From contig CAZBUP010000022.1 in assembly GCA_964495145.1 (NCBI GenBank), positions 1 through 20,238 of the forward strand: a stretch of 20,238 bases of DNA. The letters run 5' to 3'. A program made the position numbers and the translations under genes. Positions 8,153 through 14,071 of this stretch are shown piece after piece (position 1 is the stretch's first letter; the number at the start of each line of letters is the position of its first letter). The DNA is from UBA6120 sp964495145 (GTDB lineage Bacteria > Bacillota_I > Bacilli_A > RFN20 > CAG-826). The notes under the pieces were generated by a model that was not told the origin of the DNA, did no database searches, and worked only from the letters and a program-made list of their open reading frames with translations.

Positions 8153-8403
8153 TGGCTTTCTTCGGCACGCTTTTGCTGTTCATCGTCATCGACATGGTGA
8201 TCACCATCGTCTTAAGGCTCCTCGGCGTCCCTTACTATGTCATCGACATCGTCGTGTCCTTGCTGATGGCCTTCATCTTCGCCTACATCCGTCATGACAA
8301 GACGCGGGGCCCATTCATTAAAGATGTGACTTTTCACCGCAATTTCGCCATACTGTTCATTATCTTGTTAGCCATATCATTGGTATTCGGGTATTTCATA
8401 TGA
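8149..8403 (+). CDS. Small membrane protein of unknown function in the SRP operon
   Basis: I do not recognise this family. The 84-residue product is strongly hydrophobic, with three likely membrane helices at about 4-22, 28-47 and 65-83. A basic polar stretch between the second and third (RHDKTRG and following) probably faces the cytoplasm. There is no signal peptidase site and no cysteine. It overlaps ftsY by ATGA and ylxM by ATGA, so all three should be translationally coupled. GGGAG upstream serves as SD. Coding status is supported by both overlaps, the SD and the coherent membrane pattern. In Bacillus nothing lies between ftsY and ylxM. A role in membrane targeting is a guess from position only. 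Confidence 0.8.
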   Translation: MMAFFGTLLLFIVIDMVITIVLRLLGVPYYVIDIVVSLLMAFIFAYIRHDKTRGPFIKDVTFHRNFAILFIILLAISLVFGYFI

Positions 8404-8732
8404 ATCAAATCAAAAAATTCGAAGTCCAGGGTCGTTTGCTTGAAAAGTACAAAGCCCTGTTGACTTACCATCAGCGCCATATCATGGAGCAATATTACGA
8501 TTATGACCTATCGATGGCCGAAATCGCCGTCGAAGAAGATATCTCCCGCAGCGCCGTCGCCGAAATCATCAAGATAAGCACGGCCAAGCTGGCCGAATAC
8601 GAAGCGGGGCTCCTCTTGCTCGAAACGGAAGCCGAGGTGCTCAAACTCTTGGATCAGCTCGATCAAGTAGCCCCCGAAGCGCGGGCCGAACTCATGAAAC
8701 GCATCAAGGAAATCATCACCCATGGCATTTGA
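8400..8732 (+). CDS. ylxM: YlxM family helix-turn-helix protein (UPF0122)
   Basis: The 110-residue length matches YlxM/p13 proteins encoded beside ffh in Bacillota. A sigma-70 region 4-like helix-turn-helix spans about 22-65, including YYDYDLSMAEIAVEEDISRSAV. A helical tail is rich in Glu and Leu. In Streptococcus YlxM associates with SRP components and modulates their GTPase activity. It is therefore treated as an SRP accessory protein, not a transcription factor. It starts within the orf84 stop (ATGA) and overlaps ffh by 11 bases. Confidence 0.92.
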   Translation: MNQIKKFEVQGRLLEKYKALLTYHQRHIMEQYYDYDLSMAEIAVEEDISRSAVAEIIKISTAKLAEYEAGLLLLETEAEVLKLLDQLDQVAPEARAELMKRIKEIITHGI

Positions 8733-10047
8733 ATCGCTATCAGAAAAACTTCAGGGCATCTTGGCCCGCTTGCGCGGCCAAAGCCGTTTGACCGAAGCCA
8801 ACATGGAGGCGATGCTTCAAGAAATCCGCGTCGCCTTGCTCGAAGCCGACGTCAATTTGAAAGTGGTGCGGACTTTCCTCGACCACATCAAGGAAGACGC
8901 CCTCGGCCAACAGGTGTTCGGTTCCCTGAACCCGAGCCAAACCGTGGTGAAAATCGTTCGGGACCGCCTCGTCGAATTATTGGGCGCCGACCAATCGGAC
9001 ATCGAATTCGCCTCGGGCACCACCACCTACATGATGGTAGTCGGCCTCCAAGGCACCGGCAAGACGACTAATCTCGCCAAGTTGGCCAAGTTATGCAAAG
9101 AAAAGTTTCATAAAAGCGTCCTGATCGTCGGAGCCGACGTGTATCGGCCGGCCGCCATCGACCAACTGGAAACGTTGGCCCGGAGCATCGAGACGCCGTT
9201 TTATAGCCGCCGGGACACCACCGACGTGCCCGCCATCGTCAAAGAAGCCGAACGGCTGGCCGTCGCCAACCATTATGACGTCGTGTTGATCGACACGGCC
9301 GGGCGCCTTCACATCGACGAGGGCTTGATGGAAGAGTTGATCGGCATCGGGAAAATCGTTCCCCTCAAGGAAACGCTTTTAGTCGTCGACGCCATGGCCG
9401 GCCAAGATGCCTATCACGTCGCCGCGGCTTTCCACGCCAAGTTGCGTTTGACCGGACTGATCATGACCAAACTCGACGGCGACGCCCGCGGGGGCGCGGC
9501 TTTGTCGATCCGCCACTTGACCGGCTTGCCCATCAAAATCATCGGCGTTGGCGAAAAGATCGACGATTTGGAAGTGTTTTATCCCGAACGCATGGCCGAT
9601 CGCATCTTGGGCATGGGCGACGTCGTCACCTTGATTGAAAAAGCCCAAGAGAAAATCGATGAGAAAGAAGCCAAGAAATCGGTCGAAAAGATCATGTCGG
9701 GCCGATTCGACCTCAACGACATGATGGCCCAGATGCGCCAAGTCCAGAAATTAGGCTCCTTCGGCGGCTTACTGAAGCTGATCCCGGGCATGCCGAAGAT
9801 TACCGCGGAACAAACCGCCCAAGCCGAGCGCGAAATGCGCCTGTTCGAAGCCATCATCAATTCAATGACTCCGGAAGAACGCCATGAACCGGACATTCTT
9901 CGCAATTCGCGTAAAATCCGCATCGCCAAAGGAAGCGGCACCACCAGCGCCGACATCAACCGAGTCATCAAAAAATACGAGCAGACGCGCGAGATGATGC
10001 GGATGCTTAAATCCGGCGGCAAGATGCCGGGTTTCCCGTTCCGTTAA
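8722..10047 (+). CDS. ffh: Signal recognition particle protein Ffh
   Basis: Ffh is the SRP54 GTPase that, with 4.5S/6S RNA, binds signal sequences on ribosomes and delivers them to FtsY. The 441-residue length is normal. The N domain is followed by G1 GLQGTGKTT (108-116), then DVYRPAAIDQL, DTAGRL and TKLDGDARGG. The methionine-rich M domain (about 297-441) carries the RNA-binding stretch RKIRIAKGSGTT followed by DINRVIKKYEQ. It ends the plsX-to-ffh run. Its TAA shares the four bases TTAA with the convergent uppP stop, leaving no room for a terminator. No SRP RNA gene is visible here. Confidence 0.97.
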   Translation: MAFESLSEKLQGILARLRGQSRLTEANMEAMLQEIRVALLEADVNLKVVRTFLDHIKEDALGQQVFGSLNPSQTVVKIVRDRLVELLGADQSDIEFASGTTTYMMVVGLQGTGKTTNLAKLAKLCKEKFHKSVLIVGADVYRPAAIDQLETLARSIETPFYSRRDTTDVPAIVKEAERLAVANHYDVVLIDTAGRLHIDEGLMEELIGIGKIVPLKETLLVVDAMAGQDAYHVAAAFHAKLRLTGLIMTKLDGDARGGAALSIRHLTGLPIKIIGVGEKIDDLEVFYPERMADRILGMGDVVTLIEKAQEKIDEKEAKKSVEKIMSGRFDLNDMMAQMRQVQKLGSFGGLLKLIPGMPKITAEQTAQAEREMRLFEAIINSMTPEERHEPDILRNSRKIRIAKGSGTTSADINRVIKKYEQTREMMRMLKSGGKMPGFPFR

Positions 10048-10862
10048 ATCACGCCTAAAACGATGGTTAAGATGCCGACCGCCACGAGGTAAATGGCAAA
10101 GTATTTGGCTTGTCCGTAATGGAATTTTTTGAAGATGAAGCGTAAAGATAGATAGGTGAAGACACCGGCGGCGACCATGGCCGCCGCATAATAAAACAAG
10201 GTAATCCAGGACGTCTCGAAAATCGTTTTGAAATCGCCGAGACTGAAGACGAAGCTGCCCAAAGCCACCGGGAGAAACAGTAGGAAGGCAAACTCTTTGG
10301 CCTGGGCTTCCTTCAAGCCGCTGATTTTGGCCCCGGTGATGGTCATCCCCGAGCGGGAGACGCCTGGCAAAATACCCAACACTTGGAAAAGCCCGGCGGC
10401 GATGATGTGTCGGAAACGGTATGTTTCGTCGCGGTTGGATCCCAAAATCGGCCACAAAAATAAGATGAGCGCCGTGATCAAAAAACCGATCCCGACATAG
10501 AGCAGTTGGCCGAACAATCCTTCAATCGTGTCCGAGAAAAGAACGCCGATAACCCCGGCCGGAATCGAGGCTAAGACGATATAAACCGCGAGCCAGAAAT
10601 CGTTTTTCCGGGTGGCGTCTTTCTTGAATATGAAGCGGAAAAAGCCGCCGATGACGCGGATGATCAACTTCCAAAAGAAGATGACCAAAGCCACGAGCGA
10701 AGCCACGTGCAGGAAGATGGCGAAGGTCGCCTCATTATCGGCGTTGGTTTGCAAGAGCTGTTGGAGCAAGGCCAGGTGGCCGCTACTAGAAATCGGCAAG
10801 ATCTCGGCGATGCCTTGGACGAGACCCAGCACCAAGTATTTCAATAAGGTGACTATGTTCAT
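10044..10862 (-). CDS. uppP: Undecaprenyl-diphosphatase UppP (BacA)
   Basis: This integral membrane phosphatase converts undecaprenyl pyrophosphate to the monophosphate lipid carrier used for cell wall and surface glycan export. It also underlies bacitracin tolerance. The 272-residue, highly hydrophobic protein has both active-site motifs: QGIAEILPISSSGHL (16-30) with Glu20, and PGVSRSGMT (166-174) with Arg170. Length is normal. The ATG begins one base after the trmD stop (TGATATG), with AAAGGAAA as SD inside trmD. uppP is not normally part of the rimM-trmD operon, so its place is unusual. Its presence argues that the cell keeps an undecaprenyl cycle, unlike wall-less mycoplasmas. Confidence 0.96.
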   Translation of the reverse strand: MNIVTLLKYLVLGLVQGIAEILPISSSGHLALLQQLLQTNADNEATFAIFLHVASLVALVIFFWKLIIRVIGGFFRFIFKKDATRKNDFWLAVYIVLASIPAGVIGVLFSDTIEGLFGQLLYVGIGFLITALILFLWPILGSNRDETYRFRHIIAAGLFQVLGILPGVSRSGMTITGAKISGLKEAQAKEFAFLLFLPVALGSFVFSLGDFKTIFETSWITLFYYAAAMVAAGVFTYLSLRFIFKKFHYGQAKYFAIYLVAVGILTIVLGVI

Positions 10863-10863
10863 A

Positions 10864-11640
10864 TCATTTTCCTTTGGTGAATTTGACGCCTTTTTCGATG
10901 GCGTCCGTCCACCAGGTCGGGGTGACCCCGTTATCGTAATCCGCCAATAGGCGGGCGTCGGCCGGAGTCAGGTGGTAGCGGGCAAACAAATCCGGGCGCT
11001 TCTCTCTCGTGACGACGAGCCGCATCAAATGGCGCCACTTCACGATGGCGCCGTGATGGCCCGAATACAAGATGGCTGGAACCGTTTTTCCTTCGATGTC
11101 AAACGGTTCGGTATACTGCGGGTATTCCAATAAGCCGTCGTCGAAACTTTCGATTTCAAGCGATGAGGTTTCGATGGCCCCCGGCAATAAGCGAATGACG
11201 GCATCGGCGATGGCCATGGCCCCGACTTCACCCCCGGTTAAAATGAAATCGCCGAGGCTGATTTCTTCGTCAATCAAATGATTGACCCGTTCGTCGATGC
11301 CTTCGTAATGGCCGCATATGAGAATCAAATGCGCCATGTCTTTATAACCAAGGGCGGTTTTTTGATTGAAAACGGCGCCTCGGGGAGATAATAGAATCGT
11401 TCTTGAAGCGGGAGTTTCCACAGTTTGAAGAGCGCTTTGGATCGGTTGCACTTTCATGACGAGCCCGGCGCCGCCGCCAATCGGCGGGGTGTCGACCCGA
11501 CCGTAACGGTCTTCGGTATAATCGCGGATGTTGACGAGGTCAACCTGTACGATTCCTTTGGCAATCGCCCGCTTGATGATCGATTGGGTCAAGAAACCGG
11601 CGAACATATCCGGGAACAGCGTCAAGATGGTGATTTTCAT
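10864..11640 (-). CDS. trmD: tRNA (guanine-N1)-methyltransferase TrmD
   Basis: TrmD makes m1G37 in tRNAs reading CUN, CCN and CGG codons and so prevents +1 frameshifting. The 258 residues include the SPOUT trefoil knot (ICGHYEGIDERV 108-119, SLGDFILTGGE 128-138) and the linker with Asp168 in FDDGLLEYPQYTEP, matching the catalytic Asp of E. coli. The usual GGELPAM reads GGEVGAM (136-142), so the Pro that touches AdoMet in E. coli is Gly140 here. The start overlaps rimM by ATGA. Gene order rimM-trmD is conserved, but here it is on the minus strand. Confidence 0.96.
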   Translation of the reverse strand: MKITILTLFPDMFAGFLTQSIIKRAIAKGIVQVDLVNIRDYTEDRYGRVDTPPIGGGAGLVMKVQPIQSALQTVETPASRTILLSPRGAVFNQKTALGYKDMAHLILICGHYEGIDERVNHLIDEEISLGDFILTGGEVGAMAIADAVIRLLPGAIETSSLEIESFDDGLLEYPQYTEPFDIEGKTVPAILYSGHHGAIVKWRHLMRLVVTREKRPDLFARYHLTPADARLLADYDNGVTPTWWTDAIEKGVKFTKGK

Positions 11641-12143
11641 AATAAGCCCTCGATGAAATGGACCTTGATTTCCTTGGCATCGATATCGACTTTCAATATG
11701 AAAAAGGGTACGAAGGGAATCTGGTAATGACGATCCTCCCCCTCGGTGACTTTAAGAATCGGATGGGCGCCGTAATCGACTACCTGGGTCACTTGTCCAT
11801 GCGGAGTCCCATCTTCGTCGACCACGGTCGAGCCGACCAAATCGTCATAGAAGTAAGTGCCTTTCGGCAGTTGGATGGCCTCTTTGTCGGCCAGCACGAA
11901 CCAATTGATGTATTGTTCGGCGTTATGGGAATCGATGCCTTCGAAGCGAACGAGGTCCAGACCCTTGTGGGACCGATGGGCCAAAACGGTGACCCAAAGT
12001 TCTTGACCGCTTTTTTCATTGCGCAGCAAAACTTGTTTATTCGGGGCATAACGCTTGGCTGAAAAATGGGAAAACGAGACGATTTTCAGTTCGCCTTGGA
12101 TGCCGAAAGTGTTCACGATTTGCCCGACGGTGACTAGGTGCAT
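11637..12143 (-). CDS. rimM: Ribosome maturation factor RimM
   Basis: RimM assists 30S head assembly by binding S19. The 168 residues fit the two-domain family. The N-terminal RimM domain has VTVGQIVNTFGIQGELKI, and the PRC-barrel half has YFYDDLVGSTVVDEDG and GAHPILKV. The ATG lies six bases after a TATACT box, and no SD is present, so a leaderless transcript is possible. It overlaps trmD by four bases. A hairpin separates it from khpA upstream, so rimM-trmD-uppP may be a separate transcription unit. Confidence 0.94.
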   Translation of the reverse strand: MHLVTVGQIVNTFGIQGELKIVSFSHFSAKRYAPNKQVLLRNEKSGQELWVTVLAHRSHKGLDLVRFEGIDSHNAEQYINWFVLADKEAIQLPKGTYFYDDLVGSTVVDEDGTPHGQVTQVVDYGAHPILKVTEGEDRHYQIPFVPFFILKVDIDAKEIKVHFIEGLL

Positions 12144-12149
12144 ATCACT

Positions 12150-12155
12150 AGTATA
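12150..12155 (-). promoter_or_regulatory. Possible -10 box for a leaderless rimM transcript
   Basis: On the minus strand TATACT is followed by AGTGAT and then the rimM ATG, so the predicted start point is the A of the ATG. No -35 match is seen at 16-18 bp, because the upstream DNA is the hairpin after khpA. No SD precedes the ATG. Confidence 0.4.
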
Positions 12156-12159
12156 AATG

Positions 12160-12183
12160 AAAAGAGGAGGGGTTACTCCTCTT
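12160..12183 (-). terminator. Weak intrinsic terminator at the end of khpA
   Basis: On the minus strand AAGAGGAG, loop TAACCC, CTCCTCTT form an 8-bp perfect stem followed by two more T, then CATTT. The loop contains the khpA TAA stop. It may attenuate read-through from rpsP-khpA into rimM. The T-tract is short, so termination is probably partial. Confidence 0.6.
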
Positions 12184-12439
12184 GATTGGTGGCTTCAAAC
12201 GATTCGAACTTTAAATGGATGCGGCGGTTTTCGCTTTTGCCGGCGACCGAGAGCATTTCCCGGAGGGCGTCGGCGATAATGCCCTTGCGGCCGATCAAGC
12301 GCGACGTATCTTCGCTTTCGGCCACGATCAGCAACGTCAAATCATGTTCGTTGTTGCTTGGCAGTTCCCGAATCATCAAGGCGTCTTTGTGGGTAATGAA
12401 CGAATCGACGAAGGCATGGATGATTGCTTCGTAATCCAT
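12173..12439 (-). CDS. khpA: KH domain RNA-binding protein KhpA (YlqC)
   Basis: The 88-residue protein is a single type II KH domain with GRKG (50-53) inside RLIGRKGIIADALREM, the RNA-binding loop. KhpA homologues (B. subtilis YlqC) form dimers with KhpB/Jag and influence cell division and RNA regulation. The gene starts three bases after the rpsP stop, the conserved rpsP-khpA pair. ylqD, which follows in Bacillus, is absent. The C-terminus is acidic (NQEE). Confidence 0.92.
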   Translation of the reverse strand: MDYEAIIHAFVDSFITHKDALMIRELPSNNEHDLTLLIVAESEDTSRLIGRKGIIADALREMLSVAGKSENRRIHLKFESFEATNQEE

Positions 12440-12442
12440 CGT

Positions 12443-12730
12443 TTATTTCCCCGATTTCTTGATAGCCAGCTTGGTTTCGGCGAATTTGGCCATGAGGCCG
12501 TGTTCTTTGAAAAGAGCGCGAACGGTATCGCTTGGTTGCGCGCCTTGAAGCAGCCATTTCATGGCCAAAGCTTCGTCGACGGTGGCTTTCTTTTCAAGTT
12601 TGGAAGGATCGTAGAAACCGACTTGTTCGATGTAGCGGCCATCGCGGGCATAACGCGAATCGGCGGCGACGATGCGATAGAAGGGATCTTTGTGACGGCC
12701 CACGCGGGCTAAACGGATTTTGACAGCCAT
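12443..12730 (-). CDS. rpsP: 30S ribosomal protein S16
   Basis: S16 is an assembly protein of the 30S body. The 95-residue product shows the family N-terminus VKIRLARVGRHKDPFYRIV and the following DSRYARDGRYIEQVGFYDP. Length is typical. AAAGGAGA lies eight bases before the ATG, and a near-consensus promoter lies about 30 bases further up. It heads the minus strand block. In most Bacillota rpsP follows ffh on the same strand; here it faces away from rplS. Confidence 0.97.
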   Translation of the reverse strand: MAVKIRLARVGRHKDPFYRIVAADSRYARDGRYIEQVGFYDPSKLEKKATVDEALAMKWLLQGAQPSDTVRALFKEHGLMAKFAETKLAIKKSGK

Positions 12731-12757
12731 AGGTAATTCTCCTTTGAATACGCTATA

Positions 12758-12786
12758 ATCTTAAACAATCCCAATACCTTTGTCAA
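12758..12786 (-). promoter_or_regulatory. Strong sigma-A promoter of rpsP-khpA
   Basis: On the minus strand a perfect TTGACA (12786-12781) is spaced 17 bp from TAAGAT (12763-12758). The expected start near 12751 gives a 20-nt leader holding the SD. Confidence 0.75.
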
Positions 12787-12798
12787 GTAAATTTACTT
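12785..12798. repeat. 14-bp palindrome touching the rpsP -35 box
   Basis: AAGTAAATTTACTT is a perfect palindrome whose edge overlaps the TTGACA box by two bases. The position suits an operator or an UP-like AT-rich element. Chance is possible in AT-rich DNA. Confidence 0.4.
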
Positions 12799-12865
12799 TA
12801 CGAGCAGTGCCATGGCGACTAGGTTTTATGAAATAAAAGGTGGGCAGACTTTCAATTACTTTTTA

Positions 12866-12894
12866 TTGCACTTTCACGGTTCTTTTGCTACTAT
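12866..12894 (+). promoter_or_regulatory. Extended -10 promoter of rplS
   Basis: TTGCAC (12866-12871), a 17-bp spacer and TACTAT (12889-12894), preceded by TGC, form an extended -10 promoter. The start should fall near 12901. Confidence 0.6.
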
Positions 12895-12900
12895 ATCTAA

Positions 12901-12981
12901 GCGCTTGCGCTAGGAATGGTCCGCTTTCGTGTCACTACGTTATGAACATTCTGACAAAAATTATCATAGGAGCGTGATACC
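12901..12981 (+). promoter_or_regulatory. rplS 5' leader, possibly regulatory
   Basis: The leader of about 80 nt begins at a small AGCG-CTTG-CGCT hairpin (12900-12911). It ends with TATCA/TGATA arms (12964-12968 and 12977-12981 region) that place AGGAG in a loop. Autoregulatory L19 leaders are known in Bacilli, but I cannot match the Rfam model by eye. Confidence 0.35.
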
Positions 12982-13332
12982 ATGAACAACAATCTGGTTA
13001 ATGAAATCACCGCCACGCAAATTCGCACCGATCTTCCGAAGTTCGCTTCCGGGGACACGGTCCGCGTCTACGTCCGCATCGTCGAAAACAACAAATCGCG
13101 TTTGCAGGCGTTCGAAGGCATCGTCATGGGCCGCCGCGGCTCAGGCATCAGTGCCACGTTCACCGTCAGAAAAATGAGCGGTGGCGTCGGCGTCGACCGG
13201 ACTTTCCCGGTCCATGCCCCGAATGTCGCCCGCGTCGAGTTGATTAAGCGTGGCAAGGTTCGTCGCAACAAGATCAATTACCTGCGTAATTTATCTGGCA
13301 AAGCCGCCCGTATCAAAGAAATCATTAAGTAA
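12982..13332 (+). CDS. rplS: 50S ribosomal protein L19
   Basis: L19 sits at the 30S-50S interface. The 116 residues show the family pattern: FASGDTVRVYVRIVENNKSR, then FEGIVMGRRGSGI, TFTVRKMSGGVGVDRTFP and the basic tail GKVRRNKINYLRNLSGKAARIKE. The ATG is preceded by AGGAG at good spacing. It keeps the strand of ffh and rbgA while its usual partners rpsP, rimM and trmD are inverted. It forms a monocistronic unit between its own promoter and terminator. Confidence 0.97.
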   Translation: MNNNLVNEITATQIRTDLPKFASGDTVRVYVRIVENNKSRLQAFEGIVMGRRGSGISATFTVRKMSGGVGVDRTFPVHAPNVARVELIKRGKVRRNKINYLRNLSGKAARIKEIIK

Positions 13333-13339
13333 TAGTGAC

Positions 13340-13371
13340 AACGGCTCCCGGCCTCGGGAGTCGTTTTCTTT
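13340..13371 (+). terminator. Intrinsic terminator after rplS
   Basis: ACGGCTCCCG, loop GCCT, CGGGAGTCGT make a 10-bp stem with one G-U pair, followed by TTTCTTT. It lies eight bases past the rplS stop. Confidence 0.9.
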
Positions 13372-13374
13372 CCA

Positions 13375-13413
13375 TCACATTGATGTGAAGTCGATTCATT
13401 TTGTGATTATAAT
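13375..13413 (+). promoter_or_regulatory. lepB promoter region with small dyad
   Basis: A perfect -10 box TATAAT (13408-13413) lies 21 bases before the lepB ATG. No good -35 is found at standard spacing. TCACAT-TG-ATGTGA (13375-13388) is a perfect dyad just upstream of the -35 position and could be an activator or repressor site. Confidence 0.5.
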
Positions 13414-13434
13414 GTTTAGAAAGAGGATGAAAGC

Positions 13435-14070
13435 ATGAGCAAGCAACCCGTGTCCAAATGGCGCCGTCTCGTCAACGCCGTTTTTCACACGCTTTTCATC
13501 ATGTTTATCGTGACCGGGGGCCTCGTCATTTTCCACAATGTCTACTTCACGCCGGTGAAAATCGTCGGCCGTTCGATGGAACCGACCCTCCACGACACTG
13601 AATTTGGAGTCATGGATACCAATTCGTGGCGTTTGGATCGGATTGAGCGTTTCGACATCGTCATCATCCAACCGGACTTGAATGTCGACAAGTTCATCAT
13701 CAAACGGGTCATCGGCTTACCGGGCGAACGCCTGGTCCTTGACGATAATGGCGAACTTTATATCGACGATACCCATCTTGACCAACCGTTCATCGACATC
13801 GATCCCTACCGCTTGGCCACCTGTGGCACCTCGGCCGGGATTGGCTGCTACACGCCAATCAATTTGACCAGCACCCAGTATTTCGTGATGGGCGACAACC
13901 GCGGCAATTCTCAAGATTCGCGGGCGTCGGGCCCGTTTGAATCAACCCATATCGTCGGGGTACTGTTTTCGATTGAAGGAGTCTGCCAAGCCGGCAGCGC
14001 CAGTGGCGAATCGGGCGTCAATTTGCAGTCGTGCGCCATCAGGACCTATCGCTGGCCGACCTATTATTGA
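13435..14070 (+). CDS. lepB: Signal peptidase I
   Basis: This membrane-anchored serine/lysine protease cleaves signal peptides outside the membrane. One N-terminal helix (about 14-36) precedes GRSMEPTL, with catalytic Ser47. FIIKRVIGLPGE follows, with catalytic Lys90, and box E VMGDNRGNSQDSR spans 151-163. The 211 residues are normal for a Gram-positive type enzyme. Cys130, Cys138, Cys184 and Cys200 are all on the external side, which is unusual and could mean two disulfides. The SD AGAGGA is well spaced. rbgA starts one base after its stop. In Bacillus sipS-type genes lie elsewhere, but lepB beside rplS or rbgA is common in other Bacillota. Confidence 0.95.
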   Translation: MSKQPVSKWRRLVNAVFHTLFIMFIVTGGLVIFHNVYFTPVKIVGRSMEPTLHDTEFGVMDTNSWRLDRIERFDIVIIQPDLNVDKFIIKRVIGLPGERLVLDDNGELYIDDTHLDQPFIDIDPYRLATCGTSAGIGCYTPINLTSTQYFVMGDNRGNSQDSRASGPFESTHIVGVLFSIEGVCQAGSASGESGVNLQSCAIRTYRWPTYY

Positions 14071-14071
14071 T

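Noticed and set aside
12754..12759. TATAAT on the plus strand as an rplS promoter
   Set aside because: No -35 at usual spacing, and it lies within the rpsP promoter; the TTGCAC/TGCTACTAT pair downstream is better.
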